DNA from: Loxodes magnus
Lineage: Eukaryota; Ciliophora; Karyorelictea; Loxodida; Loxodidae
DNA length: 64,000 bases
Direction of reading: 5' to 3'
Assembly: GCA_946699065.1 (NCBI GenBank)
Contig: CAMPDV010001604.1
Span: forward strand, 1 to 64,000
Position numbers and translations under genes: made by a program
The notes under the pieces: generated by a model
Database searches by the model: none
What the model was told of the DNA's origin: nothing
Seen by the model: the letters and a program-made list of their open reading frames with translations, nothing else
Shown: positions 1 through 13,718 of the stretch, one piece after another
How the letters are laid out: every line of letters starts with the position of its first letter
Numbering within the stretch: the stretch's first letter is position 1

Positions 1-424
1 AGATTCTACTTTGATATACTATTAAATGTATCACTTTAAACATTAATGAGATCAACTATAATACATAAAGCTATTTAAAGCTTCTAATTTATTTTTAGAA
101 GATACTTTTCATAAGTAAGTTTATAGGATTACACACTTAAAAGCTGTAAAGTAATAATTATATTAATTAAAATTAGTTTTAAGTTAATTAATTTAAATAA
201 ATATGCTTATTTATTTAAGTATAAGATACTTTGGAAATTCAGATAAAGTATTTCCTTTTATAATTTTGCTTTTATTATATAAATTACTATATCATAGTAA
301 TCTGTATTCTAAATGAAGGAGAAGTGAATGATAAGTAATCATATAATTAAGAATATTTAATTTAAATTATTCACATTTAAGAAAAAATTAAATAATAAAC
401 AGCTTTTAGAATATATAGTTCTAA
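1..424. other. Unshared left flank of the inverted repeat
   Basis: AT-rich sequence with no gene that I can recognise. It lies outside the giant inverted repeat: similarity to the right side of the window begins at about 425, where the arm 1 sequence reappears reverse-complemented near 60833. Confidence 0.5.
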
Positions 425-2663
425 ATATGTACCTTTATATACCTTATGAGAATTTATTTATCTAAAGCCTTTAGTAATATGATAGATAGACATTTATAGT
501 AACCATCTTTTAAAAACTATATTCATTATATATCTAAATTTATACATATAACTAATTAACTTTAAACTATGAGTTATTAATTATATATTTCTGGCAATTA
601 AAACTTAATTATCTATATTAATTTTTAAAAAGAATAAATAAAAGGAATATTAATAATATAAGTTTTATTGGAGATAGAATAAATTTCTAGTAAATACTAA
701 GATAATTATTAACCTTTTAGCAGTTTTTTTATGTCTTTGGTAATAATAATAAATTTTCTGATTTATATTAGTTAGTTCTTTCTAGAGATATAGTTAAAGA
801 ATTTTATGTTAATTTAGTTTAAAAAAGGGTATTAAGAGTATAGTTAGTTTCTTAAGTTCCTATCAACATTAAAATATATAAGTTTTATTTTTAATTATCC
901 TCAAATAATAAAACTGAATATATACTTTCAAAGTGATATAAAGCTTTAATTTTACTTTTAAAAATGATTATAAACTTCTATGCATTTGCTAAGTTAATTA
1001 AGCATCTAAAAGTTAGTATAATTAATTTAGAATAAGTGACAAATAAATTTTAGTTTGACTATGTTTTTAAATAATAATAAGTTCTATAATTAAAAGTATA
1101 TTAATAGCAAATTATAATTAGATAAATGGCATAAGATATAATATTTAACTAAACTTTCAAATAAATTACAGCATCAAATCAAAATACTGTAAATCTATAA
1201 CAAATTTTAGATATAACATATTTCTTAACAAGTCTTACTATCTCACATCAATCAAAAGTAAATTCATCTATTATAAAAGACTAAATTTAAATTACTTATT
1301 TTCCTATGTTTTAATATAAGATTAATATGAGAAATTACTAGACAGTAAAACTCTATCAACTACTCAAATTTACAAACTATATTCATTTATATCAATTATA
1401 ACTATATTTATCTTAAGTACTTAATAGGTTCAAAAGCTATTTATAATATATTAAACTAACACATTTAAATTATATAATAGTCAAATTTATTAACATGTTC
1501 TTAAAAAAATGTCTAAATATATTATCAAATATATATGTTTCCATATATTATAAAAAGCATATAAGCCCTATTAGATATTTATAGCTAACTCTTATTATAT
1601 TTGTTTAGAATCTTACATGCCTGATTTAATATAACTCCCATGGTTTAAGTTTATTAAAGTGAATATAAAGTATCAGTTTATACATTAAATAAAAAGGTAT
1701 CCAATTAATTTAAAGATTGGAATTACTTTATTAATAATTAATCTTTACGTATTGGAGCTTGAAACACTTTAGCATATTCTAAATATGTACTCTTATTAGA
1801 AATACAATTGTAAAATAATGGAATTTTGGCTTAATAATTGTATTAATGTAAAATTAAGGTTTTTATAATTAAAGTTGAAATAAGTAATTTAAGTATGTAA
1901 ATCGATAAATCTTAATATTTACTAGCATGTAATGTGAAGATAATTGAAGTATTGCAATAACTATTAAAAAAGACACAAATATAAAAGAAAACAAGAGTAA
2001 ATTATTAGTGATGAGATTAATGATTCACTTAAAGTAAATATTTATACACATAAATAAAGAAATTAAAATAGAATCTATCAAATAAAAGTGTTTAATACTT
2101 TTACAATCTGAAATTTAAATTAATTAATTGAATAAAAACTTTAGAGAAGAGAGAAGGATTATTAATTAATAAGAAAAATTTATTTTAGTTGCTTAATAAG
2201 ATAAAAGTAGATTTTTATAATCAAAAGCTAAATTAATTATTGCAATTTAGCTTTTAATTTAATAGAAACTAAATAATCTCAAAATTACAAAAACTAGCAA
2301 ATATAATAGAATATAATATCCAGAAATATATTAAATCCCTTTTAAATTTTAAGTTATGATATGATAGAATAAATCAACTAGAAAACTACTGCTTTTAAAA
2401 ACAGAAATAGCTATATATAAATTAATTGAAAATAATAATTTTTCTAATGTAAATTTAATGAATTTAACAGCATTTTAATCAAAGTTTATATTTATCTAAT
2501 AAAGAATAGCTAAACAAACTAAGTATGGTTATAAAATAAATTATTACTTGCTAAGTAATTTATGGTAAGAGCTTATTTTGTATATATCAGAATTATTTTT
2601 CTCATATCTTTTAATTTCATCCCTTTTAAGCTTTCTTTTTATACTTTGGATTAATAAAAACAA
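425..2663. other. Outer end of arm 1, no gene seen
   Basis: Very AT-rich with no recognised coding, RNA or mobile feature. The mirror in arm 2 is 58585-60833. Confidence 0.5.
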
Positions 2664-3390
2664 ATGGGAGCTAATATATCAACTTCTTCATATAATGGAT
2701 CTGCAGTCTAATGAGAGACAAAATCATTTGCTGCTGGTGCATCGCGACTTGCACATAGAGGAAGATGAATAACTGGTCCTAGAAAAGGTTAGATGTGCGT
2801 AGTTAAGACTTTTATGAAGCAAAGTTTGGCAGATAAATATGAAGTGGATAAAGGTATTGCATGCTATAATTTCGCTCAATACTATGCGAAGTTATGGAAT
2901 CAAGTGTATCCTTCGTAATTTCCTATTAATTTTGTAACTCCAGTTAAACTTAAAGTTTCGAGATGTTCTCTTGAAACAGTTTTATAAGCGATTTACGAAA
3001 GGGAGATATAATTATAGCAGAACCTTTTTTATATGGAAAATATGAAAATTCCAATTCAAATACTGGATGAGAAAATCCAAAAGCAGGAAATATTCCTTAA
3101 GCATTCTCTCATTTTACTTATATATAGTCTGGAAGAAGAGGAATCATTTTGTGATTTATAAGGTATAAAAAAATGGTAAAGGATATTTGCTGACTGATCC
3201 TGCTATTATTTCAATTTGAGAAGGTTATTTTGGTTTAACAGATCTTGGACCGTAAGGAATTCAAAACTTTTTTGCTCATCATAAATGTAATACAGTTTGC
3301 TATTAACTTGGATTATAAGCATAGAAAAAAACTAAAGCTCAATTTAGAGGAAGAAGATGTTCAACTTACCTAGAATATTATTAACAGTGA
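2664..3390 (+). pseudogene. Alpha-kinase (kinase A), arm 1 copy, frame interrupted
   Basis: Arm 1 copy of the small alpha-kinase that is complete at 57859-58584 and 61919-62644. The start codon, the MGANIS amino end, the VVKTF lysine motif, QAFSHFTY, LTDPA and the final cysteine motif are all recognisable. The copy is 727 bases long against 726 in the two open copies, and it has several single-base indels in A and T runs near 2980, 3045 and 3145-3170. Either this copy has decayed or the assembly is noisier here. TAA and TAG are read as glutamine throughout. Confidence 0.8.
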
Positions 3391-6300
3391 CTTCTTTACA
3401 TATCTTTAATTAAGCTTTAATATTCTACTATAATCAAATATTTAAGCAATTCTCTTCGATACATTCTAGTAAATATGATCTATATTTAAATATACCTACT
3501 TTATTCATTATCTTTCCTTAACCCTAAAATGAATATATAAAACATGACTATCATAGTTTTTGTTCCTAAAATGAAAAATAAAATAGCCTGTTTAGTAAGG
3601 AAAAAGAGAAATAGTTGGTTATATATAGATTAGATATATAAATGAATAGTTTAACCATATTATTTATATAAAAAGCTATTTTATAAAACTAACTAGCTAT
3701 AAAAGCAAATTATAGCTATTAGTATATTAAATATGAGGTAATAAGGTATTAACTATATAATAGGTATTTTAAAGCTTATTAATCTGATAGAAACTAATAA
3801 ATTGTTAAGCTATAATATACTTATAACTAAGTTAGAATAAATTATTTTAAGGAAACTTAAGTTTAAGTATTATAATCATTAAATATCTGATTAGACTTTC
3901 CTAAAATTACTATAAATCTACAATTAAAATTATTAAACAAAGGTATAAATGATAGTTAGGATGTTCTAGATTAATTTTAATTATAATTATTAGAAACATT
4001 TTGTTACTGTATTATAAAGAAGCAACTCCCCATTATTGTATCAATATACCTGGAATTCTATTCCTATGTAGTTATTAATGTATAATTTCTTTTAATTTCT
4101 ATTATTTAATCTTTCATTAGTATCTTAAATTTTAGGATTAATACAAAGAAATAAATTGAGATTATATAATAGAAATATTTGAACAGATATCTTTATAATG
4201 TAACTTTTATATAATGCTTCTAGATTTATTATTAAGATGACTAGTATGAAATGAGAACTAAATTATTATATTTATACTTAAAATTAAAAAGTATAATACT
4301 TATAAACATATTTTTATATATAATGCACATTTCCTTTATCTAGTAAAACCAACTATTTAAAACTAGTCTAACAAGTTGCTAACCTATTATCTAATAGTAC
4401 ATCAAGATCAGATTATATTAAACCAGAATAGTTATTAACTTAACCAATTCAAGCTAAACTATAAATCACTATTCTAAATCGCTTCCATTTTATGACCAAA
4501 TCTTTTAATATTCAAAGATTATCGCTTACCAAAGCAAATGGTAAATTAAATAATAACCTACTTAGAAAACCTTATTTATAACATTGAAGAAAAGATAACT
4601 GAATATAGTACTTAAATCTAAAAAGGAATTAAATAAAAAATAAAATAATCGAACAAATATCAGTTATATATTTTATCCAATTTTAGATATAAAAGAATGT
4701 AATAAATTAAGAGTAAGAGAAGAACAAAAATAAAGCTTTAATTAAAAGTTAATAAGTAAAGCATTATTTAGTTTAAACTTTATTTTTATATTATTTATTT
4801 TTAATATTTTTAATTACCATCAAACCAAAAGATAAACTTAAAGAAAGTATAAGTAATCATCATTTTTATAAGAAACTCTTTAATATTTTATACTAATGCA
4901 TAATGAAAAGAGCAAACCTTTTCTAGAAAGTTACTAAACACTATTTTTTTTATTTATGATGAGTAATAAATTAAATACTTCATAGTGTAGCAGATTGCCC
5001 TTTTGAACTTTAAGACAACCAATTCGAGTTAGAGTTTTGGTAAGATAATTTTAGGTATAATTTTAATGAATTAAAGTATCTAGTTGTTTATATAAACAGA
5101 TATTATTATAAATTACTATAAATCAATAAAATTTCTAGTTATAAAAGCTGCTCATATCTAAGTAAAAATGGCACAATTAAATGGATTTTTAGGAAATTAT
5201 TTAATGTTTTTTAGGTAAGGGGCAATTCTAAGTTTACAGTAAGTCGAAAGATACATTATAAAATTGAAAATGATACATTCTAAAATATAGAATTTCTATA
5301 TATTACGTTTTAAAATCTAAATTTATTTAAAAAAATTAAATATTATTAAGATAAGGTAACTAAAAAGAACTCTTTTCAAGATATTCAGGTTTGGTCCAGA
5401 AATTATTTTTAAATTCTTGTATCTATTTAATTCTCACATTATTATTATATTTATAATATTGATAACTTTCTAAACTATTAAAAGCTTTGACAGAATTATA
5501 TATTTCTAAACATCATAATTATTTAAAGGAAAGCTTTAATTATTTAATAAAATAAAGATTTTAAGTTTTAGATGTATCATTCTTATAAATTAATTAAGTT
5601 ATCATAGGTGAAGAAAATATACCATACAATCTTGATAAAGTTATCTTCAATTTAGACTAAATATCTAAATTGCTTCTACTTAATTAGTTTATTTTTATAT
5701 TTAAACTTTTAATACATCGCTAAGATAATTTAAACTAAGAGGATTAGGTAAAAGTTGCATAGTAGTAAAGTTTAGATAGCAAATACTATATGTTGAAAAA
5801 TAGGTAGATAGAGTATAATATGATTTAAAGTATAATAGCAAGCAGTTTAGATAGATAATATAGAAGAAATAATAAATTATTAAAATAAAGAAACTATAAA
5901 GATTATGTATCTTGTGCTTTAATATTATCATATTAGAGAAACTAGTTATTATCTATTTAACTATACAAAGTTAACCATTTTGATAAAAGTCTCTTATGCA
6001 CTATCTAATACTAATAAAATTAATATCAATTATCATTATTTAATATTAATTAGTCATTACACTTTTGTAAAAAGAGTAAAAATGCTTTTTTGAATTTTAA
6101 TTAATTAAAAATTAAACTTTAAGACGCTTTTAAATTCAAAGGGGTAAATATTAATTTATTAAGATGCTTTGTCCAATAAGCATTAAGCTATTATAAGTAA
6201 AATTAAACATGAAATAATATTAGGATAGACAGCTTAATTTATAGTAATTGGTTTTATAATTTGGTATTGAAATTATTGAATCTAATAAGATAGATTCTTG

Positions 6301-6398
6301 TATCAAGTGAAATATCTCACTAATATATATAACTTCTTAGCCTTTAATATCAATTATATTTAATTAACATATTAATACATTAAATGAAATAATTTTCA
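3391..6398. other. AT-rich interval, no gene supported
   Basis: No recognised feature. A short frame near 5701-5931 (minus) does not stay aligned with arm 2 and was not called. Mirrors: 54844-57858 in arm 2 and, in part, 62645-64000. Confidence 0.4.
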
Positions 6399-7427
6399 TC
6401 AGAAGTTTAATTCAGTATGCTATTCTTCACTAGTATTACATTCAAAACTTTGATCTAAACTTGCTTCCGTATACTCTTTTTAATAAAGGTCATTTCTTCA
6501 TCTATTTCTCTAAGTTAGAACTAAGACTTTTAGTCGATTTTAAAACCTGACTCATCAAATCAAAAACTGAGCATTATGGCTATCTGAATCTGCTGGAATC
6601 AGTTTAACCTTCTTATTTTTCAATTCTTTACTAAATATTTTCTGCATTTACTAACTTTAATGGCTTCTATCTAAACTTGCTACTTTTACTTTAGCTTTAT
6701 TATTCTCTGCTTCTTCATTATCCTATCAATCTCCTCTTACAACTGTTCAAAATTTTTAAATTCTAAGTTAGCAGAGTTCAAGCAGCAGTTACTATGCATT
6801 TTTTAAAGACTGACTTATAGCTCTGCTAATAACTATTTAGTTGAAACACCTTAAATTTATCTGTTTTAAATATTATTTAGGATGAATTTTTTAATACTTT
6901 TGTATATTTGTATAACTAGCCAATTGAACTATCCTCATGCTTAATAAAATCAAAATAGAAAATCTTACCAAACTCTACTTCTCTAGCATACTAACGTACA
7001 GTAGATGTTTTTTCCGATATTTATTAGCATGCTTTATTAAAGTTTTCTACTTTAACTCCCATTTCACTTTAGTAAGTTTATCCTTCAATTTCTTTTAATA
7101 TACTTCTAACTTCTTTTATAGTTCTTCCACAAAGTTTCGAAGAGATCTTCTAAATCTCAATATTATTCTATAAGAGAATTTTATATTTATTTATAGTTAT
7201 TTCTTGTAAGGTAACATGAAAGACAGTATTAGAAGGAATAGGACCTAAGTAATATAAATTAGAGTTTAACTTTTCCTTAATGAAAAGCTTCAGTCCTTAA
7301 AATTCTCGTAGCTGCTTGTTTATTTCCTAAACAATTTCTACCTAATTTTCTTGACTAAATTCGTTCTAGATTTGTAGATCTCTACTTGGTTTCCCCTCAA
7401 CGGTCACTTTAATTTTAGTAGTTTCAT
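6399..7427 (-). pseudogene. 343-residue coiled-coil protein, arm 1 copy, interrupted
   Basis: Counterpart of the open gene at 53812-54843. Start and stop positions correspond, but the copy is 1029 bases against 1032 and has at least three single-base indels relative to arm 2, near 6544, 6617 and 6907. The frame is therefore broken, or the sequence is noisier here. The product is unrecognised. The arm 2 entry describes the protein. Confidence 0.75.
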
Positions 7428-9334
7428 TTTATAAAATTTAATAAATTTGATCCCTTATAAAGCAAGGAAGAGCTCTTTAAATCTAATAAAATTTCTATTA
7501 ATTTAGTTATAAGATAATCTTTATTTTTCTTTTCAAATAACTGTAAAAGTTATAAATTATGAAGTGATAATATGAAGCATACTGATATAAGGATAAATTT
7601 AAGCATGAAAGTGTTCATAAAAATTGAAATCTAATAAATTCTTAAAATAATATAAAAGCATTGCTTCTCATTTTACGTTTACACGTTTAACATAGAAATG
7701 TAGGTTAAACTATTTTTTAATTTAGAATGGTTTATTAGTTTATTTATTTAGATTTAGAAGTAAATGGTAAAAGAAAAAATGAGAGTGAGGCTTACTTATA
7801 TTGGAATTGTTTGAGAGTATTAAAAGTAATATTAAGGAAAGGGAGCTAAGAGTAATTAGTATTAGAATGAAAAAGGAATGAATTTATAAGAGTTAATATG
7901 AAGTTATAGTATTAATTTGAATCTTATTTTATTCCTTAATAATTAAATTAGATAAACAAATAAATAGCTACTTATTGTATTAGCTAGTAACTAAGAAGAT
8001 TTATTTATTATAGCTTGTTTATTAGCTTTATTAAATTATAATGTTGGATTTAAGTAACTTTAAAAGATTAATTAGAGGATTACTAATGCTTAAAAGCCTT
8101 CTCAGAGTTTATAAAAGTTAAAATGAAAAAAGAAAAGAGGAATGAAACTGAGTTCTTGATAGTTCAGTAAGATAAAAAACTGAAATAAAAAATATTAAAA
8201 GTATGATTTAATATAATTGAAGGTTAGGTAATTATCTTAATAAGAGAGATTATATGTCTATCTTTTCGAAAAGTTAGTAATAGGATACAATTTTAACTAT
8301 CTTACTTAGCTTAGATCTTAATCTCTAGAAATGTTAATCTGTGCTAAGATAAATATCTAAAATAACTTTATTTTTGCAATATATTTTAATTAGCTTTTAA
8401 ATAAACTTTATAATATATCAAAAAATTAATTAATAATAACTCTATTTTACTGTTATTACATATACTGAAGAATATTTATACCCAAAAAGCTTAATATTAA
8501 GAATAAAAATTACTGACCAATATTCAAAGTTTAGTCAAAATAAGTGACAAGTAAATCAAAGGGTAACAATATAAATAAATTAAGGAAAAATATATTAAAG
8601 ACATAGTAATAAAGATAAGTACAAGATTAAATTAAATCATCTTAAAATCAGAAATAACGAAATTCAATTAAAATCTTAAATATCCTAATAAAAAGTTAAG
8701 ATTATTAGTTTATAAAGAAAAATGGAATTATTTCTAAGAAATATTATATCTCTCTTAGAAATATCTTTGAAAAACAAAATTAATTTAAACTGAATAAAAA
8801 CATATTTAATAAGAATATTATTAATCTAAAGAATCATTAGAAAAAAGTGCATTAAAGATAATAAATAAAAAATCTGCATAAAATAATTAAAAATAAATAC
8901 TTAAAAAATAAAATCTGATGAAATAAAAAAGATGAAAAAATTATTCATTATTTTTCGACTAAGTAGATAGTTAAAAAAAATTCATAAAAGAGAAATATAA
9001 GATGAACCTGATAATAGATCTAAAATTATAAACCAATAAAAATTTTTTTTATCGAAATCGAAGATGTATTATCGTATTAAAGAAAAAAACGTGAAGTAAT
9101 TAAAAAGACTATGAGGGAGAAAACTATGGATAAAATATAAACTTTATCAAAAAATAAGGAAGCATGAAAAAATTTTCAAAACATATATAATAAACTAGAA
9201 AAGAAAAAAAACGATAAAGGAAAAAAATATTAAAAAACTTTAAAAGAAATATGTAAAAAATGCACAGAGAAAAAGAATGAAAAAAGATTAAGATATCAAT
9301 CAATAAAAAAAACAGCGAAAAAAAGAAAAAATAA
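7428..9334. other. AT-rich interval with a purine-rich tract
   Basis: No gene recognised. About 8560-9330 is strongly A-rich on the plus strand, with many AAAAA runs, and correspondingly T-rich in arm 2 (about 51900-52680). The adjoining boundary at 9335 is the first 105-bp direct repeat around kinase B. The arm 2 mirror is 51899-53811. Confidence 0.4.
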
Positions 9335-9443
9335 GAGGGATATTAACTTGATAAATAGTCTCATGACAATTTATGGTAAAGGAGTCTCTTTTATCTAAAC
9401 TATTTTATAAGATATTATGAATTGACTATATATAGAGTAGTTT
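9335..9443 (+). repeat. Left 105-bp direct repeat flanking kinase B
   Basis: Starts GAGGGATATTAACTTGATAA and ends TAGAGTAGTTT. It is repeated in the same orientation at 10748-10850 with small indels, so that kinase B lies between the two. It is not seen around kinase A. Confidence 0.85.
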
Positions 9444-9813
9444 AAATAATAAATTACTTGATACTTATTTATGACATACTTGTATGATTATTTATATATT
9501 TTAACTATTGTAAGATGTACCGATGTAAATCTTGATGTTTATTAATATTTGATAAACATTGATACTCAACTATAAGCAAGATGTATGTTTAAAGTAGTTA
9601 GGAAGAGAGTTATTTAATGGAATCCAAATTAGTATTCTAATTTAAGAAGCTTACTATCGATTAAATATATTTAACCTTAATTGACTAGCAATGGATCTCT
9701 TGATTCTTATAAGAATTTATCGAGAATTCATTTAGCTAGCATAATAATATATATTTTAACAAATTTCTTCATCCTTCGCTTATTATACCAGACTTACAGT
9801 TTTATAATCCTAA

Positions 9814-10540
9814 ATGGGTTCTAACACTTCTAATTCTGCAATTGATGGGTCTGCAATCTAATGAGAGAGAAAATCGTTTGAAAAAGGTACGTAGCGACTT
9901 GCTCACAGAGGAAGATGAATAGCTGGTCCTAGAGAAAGATAGCTGTGTATAGTTAAGACTTTTATAGATAAAAAATTGGCTGACTAATATGAAGTGGATA
10001 AAGGTCTTGCATGCTATTATTCCGCTTAATACTTTGCTGAATTATGAAATAAAGTGTATCCTACGTAGCTTCCTATTAATTTTGTAACTCCAGTTAAAGT
10101 TAAAGTTTCAAGTCGTTCACTTGCAGCTGTTTTTAAAAACAATTTCAAAAAGGGAGACATGATTATGGCTATACCTTATTTATTTGGAAATTTTGAAAAA
10201 TTCAATTCAAATTCTGGTTGGGAAAGCTCAGGAGTAGGAGAATTTCCCCAAGCTTTCTCTCATTTTACATATATATATTCAGGATATAAAGGAATCGTTT
10301 GTAATTTATAAGATATAAGAGATAATTATGGATATTTCCTAACAGATGCTGCTATTATTTCAACTTAAGTGGGAAAATATGGTGGGGACAGTTCTTGAAG
10401 TTTATGGAATCTAAAGCTTTTTCGCCTAACATAGAAGTAAAACAGTTTTACCACTAACTTGGCCTATAGTAGTTTCAAACAGGAAGACCTCAAATTAGAG
10501 CAAGAAGATGTTCGACATATGTAGGAGAATTCATAGATTC
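9814..10540 (+). pseudogene. Alpha-kinase (kinase B), decayed, arm 1 copy
   Basis: Diverged paralogue of kinase A. It starts MGSNTS, again a myristoylation-type amino end, and keeps RLAHRGR, the CIVKTF lysine motif, QAFSHFTY, a tryptophan (TGG) in SGWESS where kinase A has TGA, and LTDAAI. TGA occurs at codons 17 and 35, exactly as in kinase A. Past LTDAAI the reading frame slips once, and the His-Cys-Asn zinc motif is replaced by HRSKT with no cysteines. The same lesions occur in arm 2, so this gene decayed before the arms duplicated. The carboxyl end is uncertain. Probably inactive. Confidence 0.75.
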
Positions 10541-10747
10541 TGTTTAATTTATGTTTAAATGTATATCATAAAATGCTATCTAAGTTTTATAACAAAGCGC
10601 TCTTTTAGTAAATAATCTGCTTAAGGTTGAATGTATTTTTAAAGTTATCAAATATAAAACTATAAAGTTAATCAATAGTCATATAATAATGATGAAAGCC
10701 TAAAGATATCTAATATCACTTTTGAATAAAATAATCCTAATAGTTTA

Positions 10748-10850
10748 GAGGGTATTAACTTGATAAATAGTGTCATGACAATTTATGGTAAAGGAGTCTT
10801 TTTTATTTAAACTATTTTATAAGGTATATTGACTATATATAGAGTAGTTT
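10748..10850 (+). repeat. Right 105-bp direct repeat flanking kinase B
   Basis: Direct copy of 9335-9443 with a few substitutions and small deletions. The pair encloses about 1.3 kb containing only kinase B, in both arms. Confidence 0.85.
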
Positions 10851-13002
10851 ATGAATCAAGCGGCTTTATACTTTATTCTTTTTTAATTAAATGAGGAAAG
10901 GATTTTTTATAATAAAAGCAGTAATTTCTAAAATGAAAGTTCTTTTTTGGAATGATTTGATTTGAAGACGTTAGTACGACTATTCAGACTCAATATTTTG
11001 TAATTTTTTAGAGTATTTTTTTTATCTTTATTTCTCTTTCTAACTTTTTTAACGTTTATAAAGTAAAGATTTTCATCGAGTCATATGAAAGAAATATTAT
11101 TTTAATCAGGTTTTTTAATTAGGTTCTGATTACTGCATATAAAAGTTATTTTAATAAATAAAAAGTGATATCTAGAGCTTTTTTAGTTTTATTGCTATGA
11201 AGATTATCAATTTTCATATTTAAAAGATAAATATTCTGTATAAAATATTAGAACTAAGAATAGATAACAAAAAAGCTAATATGTGATTGTATTATTTCTA
11301 GTTTAGTCGAATAATTTAGACTAGGAAAATGATATAATATAATAAAAAGATGAGCATTTAAATTAATGTTGTGTAAAGGACAATAAGGGAAGGAAATATT
11401 GAATTACAAAGTTAAATTTATGTTTCAATGTAATTATGATATTTTAATTTTAATAAACTATATTTGGCTGTTTTAGTTTACTCATTTTTAAATTAATATA
11501 TCTTATTTAATTTTATCCAAAAGTTTAAGCAAATAAGTTTACTAAATATTATTTTAACTCCTAAAGCAAGAATGTTGACAAACACTTAAATTTTTGTGTT
11601 TTATGCCTGTTATAGAAGATAGAATTATGAAGCAGATGATCTATAGTTAAACTCTTTTCATTTTGGCAATATAAATAATTCTTAGGATTGATGAAAATCA
11701 AGTAAAGCTTAGTTATTATCTTTACACATGATATTTTGAATTGTAAGATAAGAAACATTATAATTAAGAAATATTCTGTAAATATCTTCAAAAAAGAAAG
11801 CTTACCTCAAAGTCATAAAAAATGAAGAATTTTAACTTTTCTTAAGATTTGAATAAGTGTGAATAAAGTCAGTTACATAATTTGAATTAAGATAAAATTC
11901 TTTATTAAGCGAAAAAGAGTAAAGATAAATGATAGAATGATAGAATGAAAATGACTATCTCTTTACATTTAAATGTAAATATAAGTTAATATTATACAGT
12001 ATATCATTTTAGAATATTTACACTATTTTATAAATTTAAATCCTTTTAACATTTAGAGTAAGGATAGAGTTAGCATCCAATCTTTTGATGTTATCTCATA
12101 AATTTCTATTTATAACTGATAAGTAAACTTTTAATTTTAATGCTTTAAGCTTATTAAAATATAACCATGAGATAAGAACTTTGAACCAAAATAAAGGCTA
12201 TATTGACTTTATATAAGTAAAAGCTTTTTCTTTTACGCTTAATACCAAAGAAAAAAATATAAATATATATAGTTAGAGACAATTTAAAGTAATAAGAAGT
12301 GTAAATCAATCAATGAAATTATAATCATATGCATAAACAAAAAAACAGTCTGTAGGGTTAGGATTTTCTTTAATATTAATGACTTAAAGCTAAATTATTT
12401 TTAAATAAGCTATTAGTAAAAGCTCCAACTAACTTGTATAATAAAAATAATAATTTAGTCTAATTCTTTACTTACTGAAATGAGTTAAATATTCTAATAC
12501 ATCTCATTATAAATATTTATTGTAATTATTCTTAAAAAAGTTACTATGAAGTAATAACTTAAAGAAAGGATGGAAAATTTATAGTAAATTAAGCATTTTA
12601 ATAAAAAAGATTAAATAATACTCTAACTTTTAAATTTTTGAAATTAAAAATATTTATAAAATAAATTTATATTATTTAGGATAAAGCAAATAATTAAAAT
12701 TAAATCAATTAAATTAAACTAGATAATAGAGCTCTTCCTTTGAGTATTAAAAGAATATAATAAAGAATTAATTTAAACTATTCAATCAAAGTATTGACCA
12801 ATAATAATAGAAAAGAGAATTTTAACTTAAAGTAAAATATAACAAAAAAATTAATAAAAAATAATTTCATAGCTAAGAAAAATAAAGATAAAGCTAGAAT
12901 ATTAGTATAATATTTTTAAGTATAAGTTTAAACAAATAATAATAACTAAAATAATAAAAATAAACCATAAAAATATATCTTTAAGTATTTTTAAGGGATT
13001 TC
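10851..13002. other. AT-rich interval, no gene supported
   Basis: A 76-codon frame at 11561-11791 (minus) is identical in arm 2 (49447-49677). It has no recognisable domain, and conservation between near-identical arms is no evidence of coding. Mirror: 48244-50384. Confidence 0.4.
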
Positions 13003-13718
13003 TCAGTATATCAACTTTTCTATCAACTTTTCTTCGTTTTCTATTATCCATTCCATTGCTTATTTTATTGCTCTATTTATAGCCATATATTATTTAGAGT
13101 CACTACTTTGACCTATTAATTATTCATTTGGAGCATAAATTTCTACATTTTACCAATTTTCTTCACTATCTTTGATTGTTTGATACATTATTACAAAGAC
13201 AGGAAGACATAATATTTCATCATAGGTATATAACTCTTAACATTTAGGATAATCTTTGCAAATCTAATGATAATCTTACTAAGTAAGTTATTTCAAAGGA
13301 GTAATTTTATCTTTTTAGTAAGGTGACTTTTGATATAAATCATGAATAACTTAAAATTTAGTATTCAATGTTAACTTTTCAAAGGATAATTTCAAGCATT
13401 TACTAAATAATTCACAAAAGTTAGTACAATTCTTTTATTTAAGAGACTGCTATCTATTACTATTCTCATCATATGATTGATCTATAACATTTAGCTATTT
13501 TCTTATTAAGCTTCATCTTTTTAAACTAATTCTTGCTCTGTTTATTCTTTTTATTTTCCACTATTTTATTCCTATTCATTTGTATTCTTTTATGGAGCAT
13601 TCTATGATCAATTTTTCAATTTACTTGATGATTTATCAGTTAGTTAACTTCCTATAAAAGGTTCACACATAAACAAAACCAGGAAGAAAATAATAAGAAT
13701 TTTACGTATTCTGCTCAT
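13003..13718 (-). pseudogene. Secreted cysteine-containing protein, arm 1 copy
   Basis: Unrecognised family. The start ATG opens a clear signal peptide: MSRIRK followed by a leucine/isoleucine/phenylalanine core to about residue 20. A Gln/Asn/Ser-rich linker follows, then a carboxyl domain with several cysteines (motifs NFCELFSKCL, CKDYPKCQELY) ending in helical, Glu/Lys-rich sequence before TGA. The length of 716 is not a multiple of three, so one frame slip separates the linker from the cysteine domain. A TGA also falls in the linker after SKLKN. The slip occurs in both arms; a short intron cannot be excluded. A full-length homologue lies in the loop at 32137-32865. Confidence 0.65.

Noticed and set aside
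2578-2772. 64-codon plus-strand frame in standard code, repeated at 58476-58670 and 61833-62027
   Set aside because: It overlaps kinase A in another frame; the alpha-kinase motifs are in the frame starting at 2664.
5701-5931. 76-codon minus-strand frame
   Set aside because: The frame differs from the arm 2 copy after an indel, its composition is low-complexity Tyr/Ile/Leu, and no domain is visible.
12353-12362. TAGGGTTAGG, and ACCCTA near 3525, as telomere-like tracts
   Set aside because: Single occurrences without tandem repetition.
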